Origin: Wurfbainia villosa
Lineage: Eukaryota > Streptophyta > Magnoliopsida > Zingiberales > Zingiberaceae
DNA: 64,000 bases
Direction of reading: 5' to 3'
Assembly (NCBI GenBank): GCA_025175895.1
Contig: CM045992.1
Location: forward strand, 118,012,377-118,076,376
Below, one piece after another: positions 48,201-59,810 of the stretch (position 1 is its first letter; each line of letters opens with the position of its first letter). A program made the translations under genes and the position numbers. Under the pieces are notes generated by a model. That model was not told the DNA's origin. It saw nothing but the letters and a program-made list of their open reading frames with translations, and did no database searches.

Positions 48201-48271
48201 TGTCCACGGTACAGGGGAGGTGCTGCCCGATTTTCGTCGGACAAGTACCCCTCTCGGGGTGTGACAAGGTG

Positions 48272-49748
48272 TCACTCATGATCGTTCTATAATTAATAGT
48301 TAATTATAGACGACCAACATAAACCGGGAACCTATTTGGTCACATGCACAACGAGCGTAATCCGAAGGATTTAAAATGAGTTTGAGAATAGAGTTTTCAT
48401 ATCGAGAGAGACTAGGTTTGATTGAACCAAACAAAGAGCGAGTATGAAATAGTTTCAGGCGCATCGGAAGCATGGATGAGCCGAGTCTTATGAAGACATG
48501 ATGGATGAACCAAATTGGTTTGGTTCTAATCCAATGGTGGAAAATAAACTAAAGTGGTTTGGTTTGTTTTAAACGAATGAATCAAAGTTGGTTCGGTTCG
48601 TTTTAACTTAAAATAAATTAACGCGGTTTGGTTTATTTTAACTTAAGTTATTGGGGCGGATTAATGGATCTTGGTTATGAACCACTAACCATTAGGAGAA
48701 TGTGTTCTCTATAAAAACATGACTTAAGGGTTTTGTGAAACTTTAATCTATTCTTGCCGTCCAACCCCTCTCTTCTCCTCTTCCTTGCTCTTGTCGCCCA
48801 AGCCAAGGAGCCGCCCAAAGGAGTTGTCGCTGCCCCTTGTTGTTGCCGCACCTCCTTGCCGTCGGCCAACCACCAGCCGTCGGCGTCCCTTGGGCCACCC
48901 TCGGCCGCCGGCCAACCACCCTTGGTCGCCGACGACCAAGGAGCAGCCGGCCAAACCTTGGCCGACCACTTCTTCCACCTATACAAGTTGTCCAGTTTTG
49001 GACAGCTTGTTCTCTTTTGCGTGGATAGGTCGTTTGGTCAGTGTTTAGCGCTCCGATAGCGACCTACTTGCTGAGGATTGGTTCTCCAACAATCCTCATA
49101 GGTGGAGGGTTAAGTTTTTGTCAAACGGTTGACGAAAACCGCTTCCGACAAACGAGTTTGTGAAACTCATTTTTGGGATCCGAATTTGATTCGGATTGTG
49201 ATTGTCTCTTGGATCACAACGACTTCGACATGAGGCTAGTGACTCTTGCGAAGTCGGGGTTCGTAGCTTTGTGAAGTTATCCCGACGATACTTAGCGTGG
49301 ATACGAATAGAGGCGAGACTTGCAAGTGTCGCTCGGTTGATATTATTCCCGCTACATGTGATCCGTCAGGTATACCTAGTATAAGTTTCCTTTTACTGTA
49401 AAATTTTAAATAGCGATTATGTCTACACATATTGTATCATGTATGCGTGTGATGTGTGTGTTGTAATAAATTAGATTTATTGCTTTTATTGCTTCTGCTG
49501 TGTGCATGTTTACGAAACATGTTCGAACACACACTCGCCGCAGTGCCGGGGAAACCCAACACGAACCACGTAAAATATCGTGTTGTATTTGTGTTTTTGT
49601 CTTTATTTATATTTGTATTGTATTCCGCTGCATATAATACTTTTATAGATAAGCACGACACAATCGAGAAGACGAGAACAACGAAATCGTGAAGCGATGT
49701 TATACCTCCCCCCCCCCCCCTCCTCTAGAGCATGTCACGGTCCGTACA
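48272..49748 (+). mobile_element. LTR-like sequence D, right part
   Basis: Continuation of 8513-9447 after Gypsy-A. It has a TATA-like TATAAAAA at 48710-48717, then a GC-rich Pro/Ala-biased stretch (48750-48970) open in several frames. It ends C-rich with CCTCTAGAGCATGTCAC and CCGTACA near 49748. The layout parallels the Copia-B LTR. I infer an old solo LTR; no target duplication was confirmed. Confidence 0.4.
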
Positions 49749-52700
49749 GTTAATACACATCAGATAACTGTCAACACTTTCCAACGACGACCCTCTAATA
49801 TTTAAGTGAGATTATCCCTCTAAAGAAAGATATCTCCAAAGAGTTTAGAATTTTCTTTATTTCTAATCTTCCTTTGTATAGTGACTACAAGATTGTCTTT
49901 TTCCTACCCCCCCCTCCCCACTACTCCTTGGAATGTCGTTTGGCAGATCGTTAGGGGACAATCTTTGCCCAAAATCTCCACGTGGTATGTCATGTAGGCC
50001 ATGATTATCATTGGGACAAACTGTTAGGGAACCAACTATAACGACCATTGGGAATGACCTCTCTCATGGTCCGTGGCTATCTGACTTCGGCGATGGCCCA
50101 CTCTTATTGTCTATGAGTGGCTACATCGAGGCCTTCTCTATTTCCGAATACTCGACTCCTAGTGCATCTGAGTGACTGACTCGTTGGGTGGTTGATTTAT
50201 TGTGCAACCGAGTAGCCGACTCCTTGAATCTCCGAATCAAGGCTCTCCATCTCTCCGACCCTCTAGTCTCCATATAATTATCCGAGACTCTTCGTACTTT
50301 ACCTCCACAAGATGGTCGTGATATCACTCCATAGCTATCTCTTCCTTTTTTCTGTAGCCATCATCAACTCGTCGTCTCCATCAATCAATCGTTGTCTTTC
50401 CCGTAGAATATTCTTGATTGAAAATCTAGCACAATATAAAGTATTCCGGTGTCGAAACATCCGTTCCGACGAATCTTGCGACACAAACATATCAAATGGA
50501 ATAAATTAACTATATTTTAGTACATGCAGCCAATTTTCTACCATATAGACATTGTCCTTTAAAAAAGTTCACCCAATCTTGCATAGTATAATTTATTTTT
50601 TGTAAAATAATAATAATAATAAAATTTATAGTAATTTCATATTTATTTACATGATTCTAATCAACAAAGTATTTGACACAACTACCTTATTATGACACAG
50701 TTAACATAACGCAATGGAATGAAAATTCACCAAATTAGCTTTCACTTGTCATCGCTTTGTGCACTGTTCATTTGTAATATATTTATCATCAGATAGATTA
50801 ACACCCAACAGATCGACGAGTAATCAAGTATGCAATTGTTTATTTCCACGGAGACGATGCAATAGTAAGGCAGGATGTTATTTATAGAATGGACAGGGTT
50901 CGATGTCGAATGAGAGGTCTAAAATCCCTCTTGATTTTAGATGGATCCTTTTCTGTTTTGCCACAATGTCAAGGAACTTGGTCCCTCCGTGATTTACCCT
51001 CCCTCTTGCCAGTGCCGTGGGACAGATAACAAGAGACTGTTAGTTGGATAGATTCTCAACTTTTATAGAAGTATGCAATTGTTTGGATCGATGAGCCACA
51101 ACGAAAAATCTTCTTTCTTTCTATCGATAAGAAAGAGTTAGAAAGGAATTAAGGAGTGACTCTTGACAAAGTTCTTCCCTTGCTCAAGTCAAAAGAGGAA
51201 AGTAAGTAGAGAGAAAATGACATAGAAACAAAAATTATCTATCCATTTTCTCGGAGGGCCATTTTTATATAAATTTGAGGGGAAGAAATATAATGTTACC
51301 GTCCATTCGTCTGTCTCAATTGGTCGAAGTCATTGGGCCAAGATCATCACCGAATCAAGATCAATGCGATCCCGAGCCAAAGTTAAGTTGACCTTGCAAT
51401 CTGACATTGACATGTATAATATATTTAATTTATTGACTAAGATTTCTTTGGAGCTATATGTACCAATTTTCCTTTGTATCAATGTAGGATCAGGTACCTG
51501 GTGTAAGGTTAAAGAGGCGGTCTTGAATCCATTTTTAAAATAGTTTAAATTTCTTTTTAAAAGAGTCTAACAAATAACAAATAATATAAAGGACTCAAAA
51601 ATTAATTCATCAATATATTTTTTTTTTAAATTCAATTCGGATCCTTCAAAATTTAGGTATGATTCTGTATCAATGTCGTCGATGAGTTGGACATGCTTAG
51701 AGCAAAAATTGATAAATTGATGCAGTCCTAACATCTTGCCATTTCTTTTAACCAATTTGTGTTGAATTGATGAAAATTTATTAATCTAAATATGTATTAA
51801 AAAAAATCAGATATATACAATATGATTCATAAAGTAGATATAATTTTATCAATTTTTACGACAACAAATAAACATGAATGAAACGAATGATAACATAAAC
51901 AAAGAAACTTGAGTGCAGTAGAGCGGTTATCATTCCTCTTCCTTAAGATCCACGTCGTTGTTTTTGCGAAGAAGCAAAGTCTTCCGTAGGATTTTGGAGT
52001 GATGACGCCATAAATCCTAGCCGATAGGGTGCCAGAGATTTATCATAATACCAGTCCATACGGGGATTATGTCTAATATATAGATAGCGGATCGAATCCG
52101 TTATCGGTTCATCATCAATAACGGATCCGTGGTCTAATGAGTTCTGCATAGTAAATTCCACATCAAACAATGGAAATCCATAAACCAATAAATAGATCAC
52201 TTAATTAGGTTCGAACCAATACAGTACAATCGGACGGTTACGATAATCACATATAAACTCACATCCAATATGAATTACATGTGGATTCAATATGTTAACA
52301 AGGAGTTGAGGACCTTGTTAAGAAAGAAAAAACCTATTTTTTTTACTAGCACTAAATATTTAAATTTTAAACCCGATTAATTCTGAAGATTATTGACTCT
52401 ATCTCATGAAAATTTTCTATCAATTATCAAAATACAATATGAACTACTTATATGAACAATCTCAACAGTTACAACGTTCTAAATTTGTCATCTCGTTTAA
52501 AGGAAAATCTTATAAATACATCGTACTGGAGATCGAATTATATTGGGAGAAAAAAAAATCTATTTTCATGCTCACCGAAAGAGAGAATCTTCTAAATTTA
52601 AGGCCAATAATAAAGACTTTAAGAAAAAGAAGTATAAGTTTGGAGTGACGGTGAGAAATTGGCTAATAATGGGAAAAGGAAAAGTAAGCGAAATTGTTTC

Positions 52701-54500
52701 ATTGCGATAAATTTTTAACCATTGGAAGAAAAACTATTGCCTTTATTTGGCTTCTCTAAAGAAAGATAATATCTTATAATTTATCCATTTGATATTTGGT
52801 GTTTAGATTTTGGTGTAGCCTCCGACATTTGTAATAAATTTATTTTTTTATATTGACTATGAAATCGATTGAGAAGCATTGAAGATGAACGAATCATTTT
52901 TTTTCACCAACAGAGACCCCAAAAAAATGAAAAGTTGCAATTAAAAATGAAAACAAATGCAACAATTAGAAGAGTCACTGTTAGAATTTTCTATTTAGGA
53001 TTTCCATCGAATCAAATTTATTGTTCAAAATTTATAATTTTAAAAAAAACTTAAGTTCAAAATTTGTTATAAATTTAATAATAAATTCTTGATTTTAGTT
53101 GCTTAAACTAGGATCTCACTTCTGGTTAACAACTCCTTTTGGTCAAAGACTCGAACCCTTTGTCACGCTTTTTAATCCACCAACCTCATAAATTATACTG
53201 ATTAAATTTCTTAGAAATGCATCAAAATAAATTGTTATGTAAAATTGAAATCGTCAATCTAATGACTCCCACAAATCTATTTCACGGTCATTATGAAGGA
53301 GATAAATCACAAGGATCTTTAATCTTGATGCGATTGGTGAAAATAGAAGAGTTATTTGAGTCCAAGAAGAAATTTTATACTCTCCTCCTGAATCAATCTG
53401 TGTTTATTTTGTAAGTGCCACTCTGCTCCAATCAACGTGTCATCCCCATAGAGACTATTTAATTACATTACAAAAATATAAACACCCTTTAAACGTGCCC
53501 TAATCATCACATAGTTGTTCTCTAGATTTGAAAATGGTCCTCCTATTTTTGGTCCCGATCAAAAGGTATATTCTTTTATGATTTACTTTTCTTTATACAA
53601 TAAAAAATACTGGAACGAACGTAATCATTTTTAGTTATAGAAAATGATCCTCCAATTTATCAGTGACAAAATGCTTCGCTTTTTTAATTGTCATGAGTTG
53701 CAGAATATTTTTTTTAATATAATAAAAAAAAATATAAGAATTATTGGATCATCCATTATGAATATTTTTGAATTTATTCAGATGATAGATAAAAAACTTT
53801 TATAAATCTAAATAGATTATCTTAGAATTAATTAGTTCGAAGAGTTGAATATATGGTGTTGATGTCCTGTGCATGAGTTTCCTATGTGCTTGTGTGGGAA
53901 AATGAAAATGCATAGTAAATTCGCTCGCATAACTTTTTTCTCCGTGCGTATTGACAACTTAATTTTGATCGTGATCTGGTCGAATTTCAGTCGCGATTCG
54001 ATCGGAATCCGATCTAATCACAGTTGTGACACGGGGGATGAGTCGTGGGTGCTATCGAACAGTGTAGACATTCGATTGGATTCAAGCATTGACTATAGTG
54101 CTGATGGAGGTCATCGATCGACGATGAAGAAATTGAACGTACGACGATGACAAGGATCATGAGAGGGAGATGACACTGTACATTCTCAATTACTATGTGT
54201 TTCGTAAATCAGACAACTAAGCACATAGATGAGTCATGGACGAGGTTGTGCATGGGCGCACACGGATCAAACCGTGTGCATTTCAAAGTGTTTTGAAAAT
54301 ACAATGGGGGTTTGTTTGAAAACGAAGGTAAAATACTGGAGCATAATGACAATAACCCCGCAGAACACTTGGAGTCAAAGAAACGTAAAAACAATGGCGT
54401 CACCGTCGCGGCAACGCCGTGCTTTCTTGGGCTTTAGCCGCCGCCGCGTTGGCTACGTCATCGGATCCAACGGCTGTCGTTCCCCTTTCGGCAATCCAAC
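49749..54500. other. AT-rich intergenic region, no gene recognised
   Basis: Open frames are short (under 115 codons) and without motifs. The longest minus-strand frame at 51943-52200 (85 codons) matches no family I recognise. A TCGAAACATCCGTTCCGACGAA-like stretch near 50450 and C-rich runs near 49710 and 49905 hint at decayed retroelements. ATAATAATA microsatellites lie near 50610. The frame 54229-54573 overlaps the promoter of the next gene and is probably spurious. Confidence 0.5.
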
Positions 54501-54506
54501 CGCGCA

Positions 54507-54561
54507 TATAATTTCCAATTTTCCACGTGAAGTATCTGATGAAGCGTGGAGAACGTTGACC
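54507..54561 (+). promoter_or_regulatory. Putative promoter elements of the NHL-like gene
   Basis: A TATAATT-type box lies at 54507-54513, a G-box CACGTG at 54524-54529, and a W-box core TTGACC at 54556-54561. They sit about 155-210 bp upstream of the start codon. W-boxes (WRKY binding) and G-boxes are common in defence- and stress-responsive promoters, which suits an NHL gene. With no transcript evidence this is a motif-level call. Confidence 0.45.
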
Positions 54562-54717
54562 GCGGGAAAGTAAGAAATATTCCCGACGACTTCGTCGAAG
54601 TTGGATGCTTCGGCTTCGGTTTCCTTCCTCCTCTTTCGATTTAAGAACTCCAATCCGATTCTTCGACTCCATTGGAGTAGCAGAGAGCATCTTACTCTGT
54701 TTTACTCTGCAGCAGCC

Positions 54718-55482
54718 ATGGCCGAAAGGGTTTACCCGACTCAGCCGCGGCCGGAGTACGGAGCTTCGCCGGAGGAACCTCGCTCCTCCGTTTCGTCGGA
54801 CGAAGCCATCCTCCCCATCCGCGACCGCAAGCCCTTTCCGGAGACGGAAACTCACGTGATCGACGTTCCAAACAACACGGTCGAGGTTGGTAAGGCCCAC
54901 CGCCGCTGGCGGCGGCGGTGCTGTCTCTGTTTAATCTGCTCCGGCGCGTTCGTCTTCCTCCTTGCCGTCACGGTCGGCATCCTCTTCCTCGCCTTCCGCC
55001 CCCGCATCCCCCGATACACTATCGACGGAGTCTCCGTATCCTCCTTCGACCTCTCCGCCTTCACCGTCAACCCTGTCTTCGCCGTCACCGTCGTCGCCGA
55101 CAACCGGCGCAACAAGAGGGTCGGCGTGTACTACCGCGACGGCAGCGACATAACCGCGGCGTACGACGGCGTAACGCTGTGCGAGGGGCAGTGGCCGACG
55201 TTCTACCATCCGCCGCGGAACGAGACGAGGTTTGTGACGGAGCTGAGGGGATCGGGGATCCGGTTGACGGCGGCGATGCAAAGTGCTCTGGTGAATGCGC
55301 AAACGCAGGGGAAGGTTCCGCTGGAGGTGAACGTGGCGGTGCCCTTGAGGATCAAGTTCGGCGCTATCAGGAGCTGGACGATCAAAGTGAGGGTGAGGTG
55401 CGAGGTGACGGTGGACGGCTTGAGGGAGAACGCCGTCGTCCTCGATCGGCGGTGCCATGTGAAGGTCAAGATTTTCGGGTGA
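54718..55482 (+). CDS. NDR1/HIN1-like (NHL) LEA_2-domain membrane protein
   Basis: 254 residues without introns. I chose the ATG at 54718 (context GCAGCCATGG) rather than the in-frame ATG at 54601, because the family starts with a short Pro-rich cytosolic tail and the 39 extra residues are not conserved-looking. Residues 1-60 are hydrophilic and Pro/Glu-rich. A basic Cys-containing stretch (HRRWRRRCCLCL, 61-72) leads into one membrane helix at about 70-93. Residues 100-254 form the LEA_2 domain with RYTIDGVSVSSFDLS, VADNRRNKRVGVYY and FYHPPRNETRF. Family members are plasma-membrane anchored, with many linked to defence or hypersensitive responses. Which member this is cannot be decided here. 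The coding sequence is very GC-rich against AT-rich flanks. Large frames on the other strand and frames are shadows of this composition. Confidence 0.93.
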   Translation: MAERVYPTQPRPEYGASPEEPRSSVSSDEAILPIRDRKPFPETETHVIDVPNNTVEVGKAHRRWRRRCCLCLICSGAFVFLLAVTVGILFLAFRPRIPRYTIDGVSVSSFDLSAFTVNPVFAVTVVADNRRNKRVGVYYRDGSDITAAYDGVTLCEGQWPTFYHPPRNETRFVTELRGSGIRLTAAMQSALVNAQTQGKVPLEVNVAVPLRIKFGAIRSWTIKVRVRCEVTVDGLRENAVVLDRRCHVKVKIFG

Positions 55483-56154
55483 CCTCTGTTTCTGTTGCTG
55501 CACTGTTCTTAATTTTTCTTTATTCCTGTAAAATTGGATTTTAGTATTTGTCATGTGGAAAATATTATTATAACAAATACGTTTGTTTTAATATAAATTA
55601 TTAACGAATATGAACAAAAATATTGGTTATTATTTAAAAAAAATACTTCGCTTTAAAAATATTTCAAAATAGTATTTCAACTAAACTTTTCCATTTAAAA
55701 TATCCGGTGAATTATTTTGCTGCGGTTGGAATGGCTGAGAATAAATAAGTGTTTTAGATAAAAAAAAATTATAAGTGAGGTGTAGTTTTGATTTCTTTTT
55801 TTTTAAAAAAAAAAAATAGAACGATCTTTTAATAATAATGATAATAAGTCAAAAGATGTAATATTTATTTAAAAAAATCTATTTGCGTGGAGCCAAGCCA
55901 CGTGGATCACATTTACTGAGTTAGAAGTGAATCATTATTTAGGGCTTCACCTCGGGTCAGGACCAAAGATCAATAACGAGGAGTCCGAGGGTACGAAGCA
56001 ATGGTGGTAGGAGGGAAAGATATTTCCTAAATAAATATAATTTGATCGATGAATATAAGAAAATTTATATTTGATAAAAAAAATATAAAATTATCACATT
56101 AATGATTTTCTCTGATCGCTCCTCATTATAAGAATATAATATTTTAGACATCAA
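55483..56154. other. 3' flank of the NHL-like gene
   Basis: AT-rich DNA with homopolymer runs; it presumably contains the 3' UTR and polyadenylation site. No second gene or element terminus was seen before the repeat block at about 56155. Confidence 0.5.
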
Positions 56155-56720
56155 AAATCAATCTCTAAATATATTAGAAATCGTTTTAGAAACTAAAACT
56201 TTCGGTCCCTAAATTTGTTGTCTCTAAAATTAGATATTGATTTTGCCATCGATCTCTAAAATTAGAGATTGATTATTCTATCGGTCTCTAAAATTAGAGA
56301 CCGATCGGAACATCGGTCTCTAAAATTAGAGATCGATTTTCTCAATTGGTCTCAAATTTAGAGATTGATCGGAAAATCAGAGATCGATTGGAATATCGGT
56401 CTCTAAATTAGATATCGATTTTCCCAATCGATTTCTAAATTAGAGATTGATTTTTCGATCAGTCTTTAAAATTAGAGAATAAATTGAATTTAGAAACCGA
56501 ATTAAATTCGGTCTCTAATTGTATACACTAAAATTTATACAAATTTAATCCATATATGATCAACCTGTCTTTTCTCACGATACTAAGTTTTTTCTAATAG
56601 TTCAAATGTAATATTCTTATGACAAAATTAAACAACTCAACAATTATACAACCAAATCCAACACTTTTATTTGTAGGGGCTTTGTCCAAAAGTGATGTGA
56701 TTGAACATCACATTTTAACA
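56155..56720 (+). repeat. CACTA-type subterminal repeat array, copy 1
   Basis: Palindromic units of GGTCTCTAAAATTAGAGA and GATCGATTTTC/TCGATCGG recur about every 35-50 bp from 56155 to 56530. The sequence beyond (56540-56720, AACAATTATACAACCAAATCCAACACTT) matches 59070-59240 after copy 2, so homology is wider than the array. A CACTA terminus is not recognisable at this left edge, unlike copy 2. It is probably a decayed end of the same family. Confidence 0.7.
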
Positions 56721-57389
56721 TACAAAATGAGGAAAGCAAAATATAAGACACTGAAGTTTGTAAATTTAACATATTCCAATCATGAAAGCGTTCTTTGATA
56801 GATATATTTTATTCTTGGGTCAATGATGAAGTTTACTTTTCCTAAAAGAAAAGATAAAGAGAGGGATCGAGTGCTCCATGCCGGATGAAACAACACATGG
56901 CTTCTTTCATCACTTTAAATGTATGCCAAAATAAGCAGAGCAATGTATAATAAATTCCTTTTGTGCGTCAGTAGATTAATTCAGTAGCAAGAGATAACAA
57001 TAGAGATATTCAAAGGCATAATGAGACATTGTCAGTTGATTATTTCGTATACCGATATTGTTTTGAAATCAATATCATAATAATATTTCAAACTCATGTA
57101 AAACTATTAGAATACAAATCGAGAGCAGATAATCTTCACACTTTCTATATTGTAACCTACAACATAAAAACAGGAGAATGACTAATGATGTCAAAGGAGC
57201 TAAGCATCTATTTTCCGTAAGCGATCCTCAGACTGTTGGTTGTATGAACATGAAGTTTTGCAGTCTAAGCATCAATAATGTTTACTATACTGAATGATAA
57301 GATTGGAGAGGATCTGAACATGTGCAATTGCTCATAAAATTATGACAAACCAATGAACAACAACATGAAAAAACAATTGAGAGATTACC
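56721..57389. other. Unassigned segment, no gene recognised
   Basis: Probably CACTA interior by position, but I see no transposase motif and no protease exon on the minus strand here. Confidence 0.4.
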
Positions 57390-58250
57390 ATGTTATCTTG
57401 ACTGTCTGTCGAGACGGAGATGGTGAAGTGTTCCAGTGATGAAGATGGCAAGAACTGACAACTCGGACGAACGAGACTGATGCGGAGGGAGAGTGGAGAC
57501 AGTCGGAACGTCGTCTCGACAGTGAGCCGAGCCGAATGGGATGGATCGAGCCGAATGAGAGTCTTGCAAGACAGCAAGCGGTTAAGGGCATCGAGATGGA
57601 TTTCGACAAGACCCCTCCGACACTCAAGGCAGGAATTAACAAGAAATGAATGAAGAGAATGGACAAGTGAAGTAGAGAATGCGCGAACCTTTTTTCTCCT
57701 CCTTTGGAGAGGCTATATACAGAAGAGAAATCCTCCTGCCAAATGGTACTGTCGGTAGGGGCGGTATGACTCCATGATATGTGTACGATTGTTCCAAGAA
57801 GTAACAGAGGTTATTACCCTCATAAATGCTGCAGGTGTGTGAATCGTAATTAATACATGACGTGTGATTGATAGGAGACAACTCCTCCTTAATGCGATAA
57901 ATATTCCTCTGCAACACAGTATGAGCATCTATTTCTTGGTCGGAGAGAGATGCTGATAAGGACTGTCTGGTGGACCCCTGAGCCGGAAATATCCGCCACG
58001 TCTTCTGACTAAATAAGATAAATTATGTTGGGAAGTCATACATCTGAGATAATGCATTTTTGTCGAGATGTGAGATGATAGCTGAGACACGAGGCGTCTG
58101 ATATACTGGATAACTGGGCCGAGACGCGGGACGTCTAACATTATAAGTGTCCGGGCCGAGACGCGGGGCGTCTAACATAATAGGTGATCGAGCCGAGACA
58201 TGGAGCGTCTGGTATAACATGTGACCTGGTGTAGATAGTTAAGTGTTTAA
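57390..58250 (-). mobile_element. Reverse-oriented LTR-like block
   Basis: Read on the minus strand it has a TATA-like CTGTATATAGCCTCTCCAAA near 57715. It is followed by CTGCCTTGAGTGTCGGAGGG, a motif layout common in plant LTRs. A CGAGAC...CGTCT tandem repeat lies at its upstream end. Boundaries and target duplication were not found. It abuts the broken protease exon at about 58265 and may have caused the loss of downstream exons. Confidence 0.4.
58080..58225. repeat. About 45-bp tandem repeat with GCCGAGAC...CGTCT
   Basis: Three to four units of (G)GGCCGAGACGCGGG.CGTCT followed by AACATTATAAGTG-like spacers. Units diverge slightly. It lies inside the reverse LTR-like block. Confidence 0.7.
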
Positions 58251-58471
58251 TCATAGATTAATTTTTTCCGATATCAATGACCAATCCAGGCAAAGGATGC
58301 ACCACGATAAGCAACCCATACAACAACAAAGAATACAAAATGGAGAAACGACAAGTGCAAGGTAAGAAGCAGCTCCAAATACAGGAACTTTAATGGACGA
58401 GTTTGCAGCATGTTCAAACCACCTGAAAATTTTCATAAATCACATGTTCTTAATCCATATATATAGCATAA

Positions 58472-59465
58472 CACTACCAGAAAAATCCAATTTAGAGATC
58501 GATTTAGAGACTAAAAATCGGTAATTAAAAAGTATTAGAAATTGATTTAGTAACTGAAATTTTCAGTCTCTAAAATTGTGGTTTCTAATTTAGAGACCGA
58601 TTTTTCGATCGGTCTCTAAGTTAGAGACCGAATTGTCGGTCGGTCTCTAAATATAGAGACCGATTTTGAGACCGAATTTAAAATCGGTCTCTATATTCAG
58701 AGACTGATTTTCCAATTGGTCTTTAATTTAGAGACTGAATTTGTGATCGGTCTCTAATTTTAGAGACTATTTTTTCGATCGGTCTCTAATTTTAGAGACC
58801 GAATTTGTGATCGGTCTCTAATTTTAGAGATCGATTTTTCAGTTGGTCTCTAATTTAGAGACCATTTTCCCCGATCAATCTTTAAAATTAGAGATCGATT
58901 CTCCAGTTGGTCTCTAATTTAGAGACCGATTTTAGAAATCGGTGTCTGATTTAGAGACCGATTATAGAAAATCGGTCTCAAAAGTTTGAGACCGATTTTC
59001 AAGTCGGTCTCAAACTTAGAGACCGATTTCGAAAATCGGTCTCTAAATTAGAGACGTGTACAATAAAATTTTGTTCAAAATATTTTCATATGTAATGAAT
59101 ATATTTTTTACAACGATTCAAATAACAAAATTAAGCTACTCAACAAATATACAACCAAATCCAACACTTATAATTATCAGGTTTTATATCAAAAGGAGTG
59201 ATTGAACAATACTTTTTTACATAAAAATGAAAGAAAGACAAAATAAGCTAAGTCGTAATTCCACTTTGCCCTTTCGCGATGGCCACAGATAAAGCAATCT
59301 TGTGTATCTTTCTGTTTGGTCTGCACATAATATCTTTTTTTTCCACCTGCATATGGCAATCCAGAAATCAATAAAGCAAATAAAATATAAGTTTTAGAAG
59401 TTAACCAATAGAGCACAAAATTTATAGAAGCATGCACAAATATATGAATGAATAAATAACAAACA
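58472..59465 (+). mobile_element. CACTA (En/Spm) terminus with subterminal repeat array, copy 2
   Basis: CACTACCAGAAAAATC at 58472-58487 is a canonical CACTA terminal inverted repeat, preceded by TAA (possible 3-bp target duplication). From 58490 to 59055, palindromic TTTAGAGACCGATTTT / AAATCGGTCTCTAAA units alternate in both orientations, as in subterminal regions of this superfamily. The homologous stretch 59060-59240 follows. No matching right terminus (...CTGGTAGTG) was seen before the next protease exon at 61427, so the element is truncated or rearranged. It lies inside an SPPL intron. Confidence 0.78.
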
Positions 59466-59469
59466 TGAT

Positions 59470-59690
59470 CATGGTTCGGATCCGGTCTGGGTCAGAGTCG
59501 GGGTTGGAAGCGCCGGATTTGAGTTGGTAAAATACCAACCCTGAATCGGCCCCCTCGTGGCCGGTTAAGGTCCGATATGTGGAGCCACTGGTTCCGATCC
59601 GGGTCCGAGTCCGGTCGGGGATTAGACCCGAACTCGGACCCGGATCGAAACAAAATCGTGGTCGTTTGATGGGTGTAATTCATGTTGAAA
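59470..59690. mobile_element. hAT-related terminal fragment
   Basis: TGGTTCGGATCCGGTCTGGG, then CGCCGGATTTGAG, TAAAATACC and CGGCC...GGCCGGTTAAGGTCC, then GTCGGGG and AAAATCGTGGTCGTT. The order parallels both ends of the hAT element at 12375-15469 (TTCGGTCTGGGTCCGGGTC, TAAAATACGACTTAACCG, GAAATCGTGGTCG). It is a short non-autonomous or deleted relative. No target duplication was identified. Confidence 0.6.
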
Positions 59691-59805
59691 TTTGGGTATT
59701 CAATGTGCACATATTTCATCCTATTTTATATTATAGTCATGTTGAAAATATGTTCGAGTCCGAAACGAAATGTTGTCATCAATAAAACTAGAGAAATATG
59801 TAGAA

Positions 59806-59810
59806 AATCT
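59806..59810 (+). repeat. Target-site duplication of the solo SIRE-like LTR (left)
   Basis: AATCT at 59806-59810 is repeated at 61349-61353, flanking TGTAGAGG...CAACGTCA. Confidence 0.8.

Larger units (their letters stand above)
9453..48266 (+). mobile_element. Gypsy-A: Ty3/gypsy retrotransposon carrying all nested insertions
   Basis: The 5' LTR starts at 9453 and the 3' LTR at 17093, both with TGTTAAATA.G.AAATTTAAAATAC. They end at 15767 and 48266 with CTCTCGGGGYGTGACA. Exact 5-bp duplications AGGTG flank the whole. Subtracting nested elements gives LTRs of about 3.2 kb each and an internal region of only about 1.3 kb, so most of gag and pol has been deleted. The surviving pol reads as gypsy protease and the N-terminal part of reverse transcriptase. 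The 5' LTR holds a hAT element; the 3' LTR holds Copia-B. Confidence 0.92.
17093..48266 (+). repeat. Gypsy-A 3' LTR, interrupted by Copia-B
   Basis: The halves 17093-18178 and 46121-48266 (with the CAAAG duplication) are collinear with the 5' LTR. Sequence on both sides of the junction reads through without a gap against 10500-10560 of the 5' LTR, which is the unoccupied site. Confidence 0.92.

Noticed and set aside
51943..52200. Organelle-derived or other conserved 85-codon minus-strand frame
   Set aside because: I could not match it to any plastid, mitochondrial or nuclear family; left as unassigned.
54229..54573. 114-codon frame upstream of the NHL gene
   Set aside because: Overlaps the likely promoter, has no known motif and no support as a separate gene.
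54918..55554. Frames of about 207 codons on both strands over the NHL gene
   Set aside because: Arg/Pro-rich translations of GC-rich coding DNA; the LEA_2 frame at 54718-55482 explains the region.
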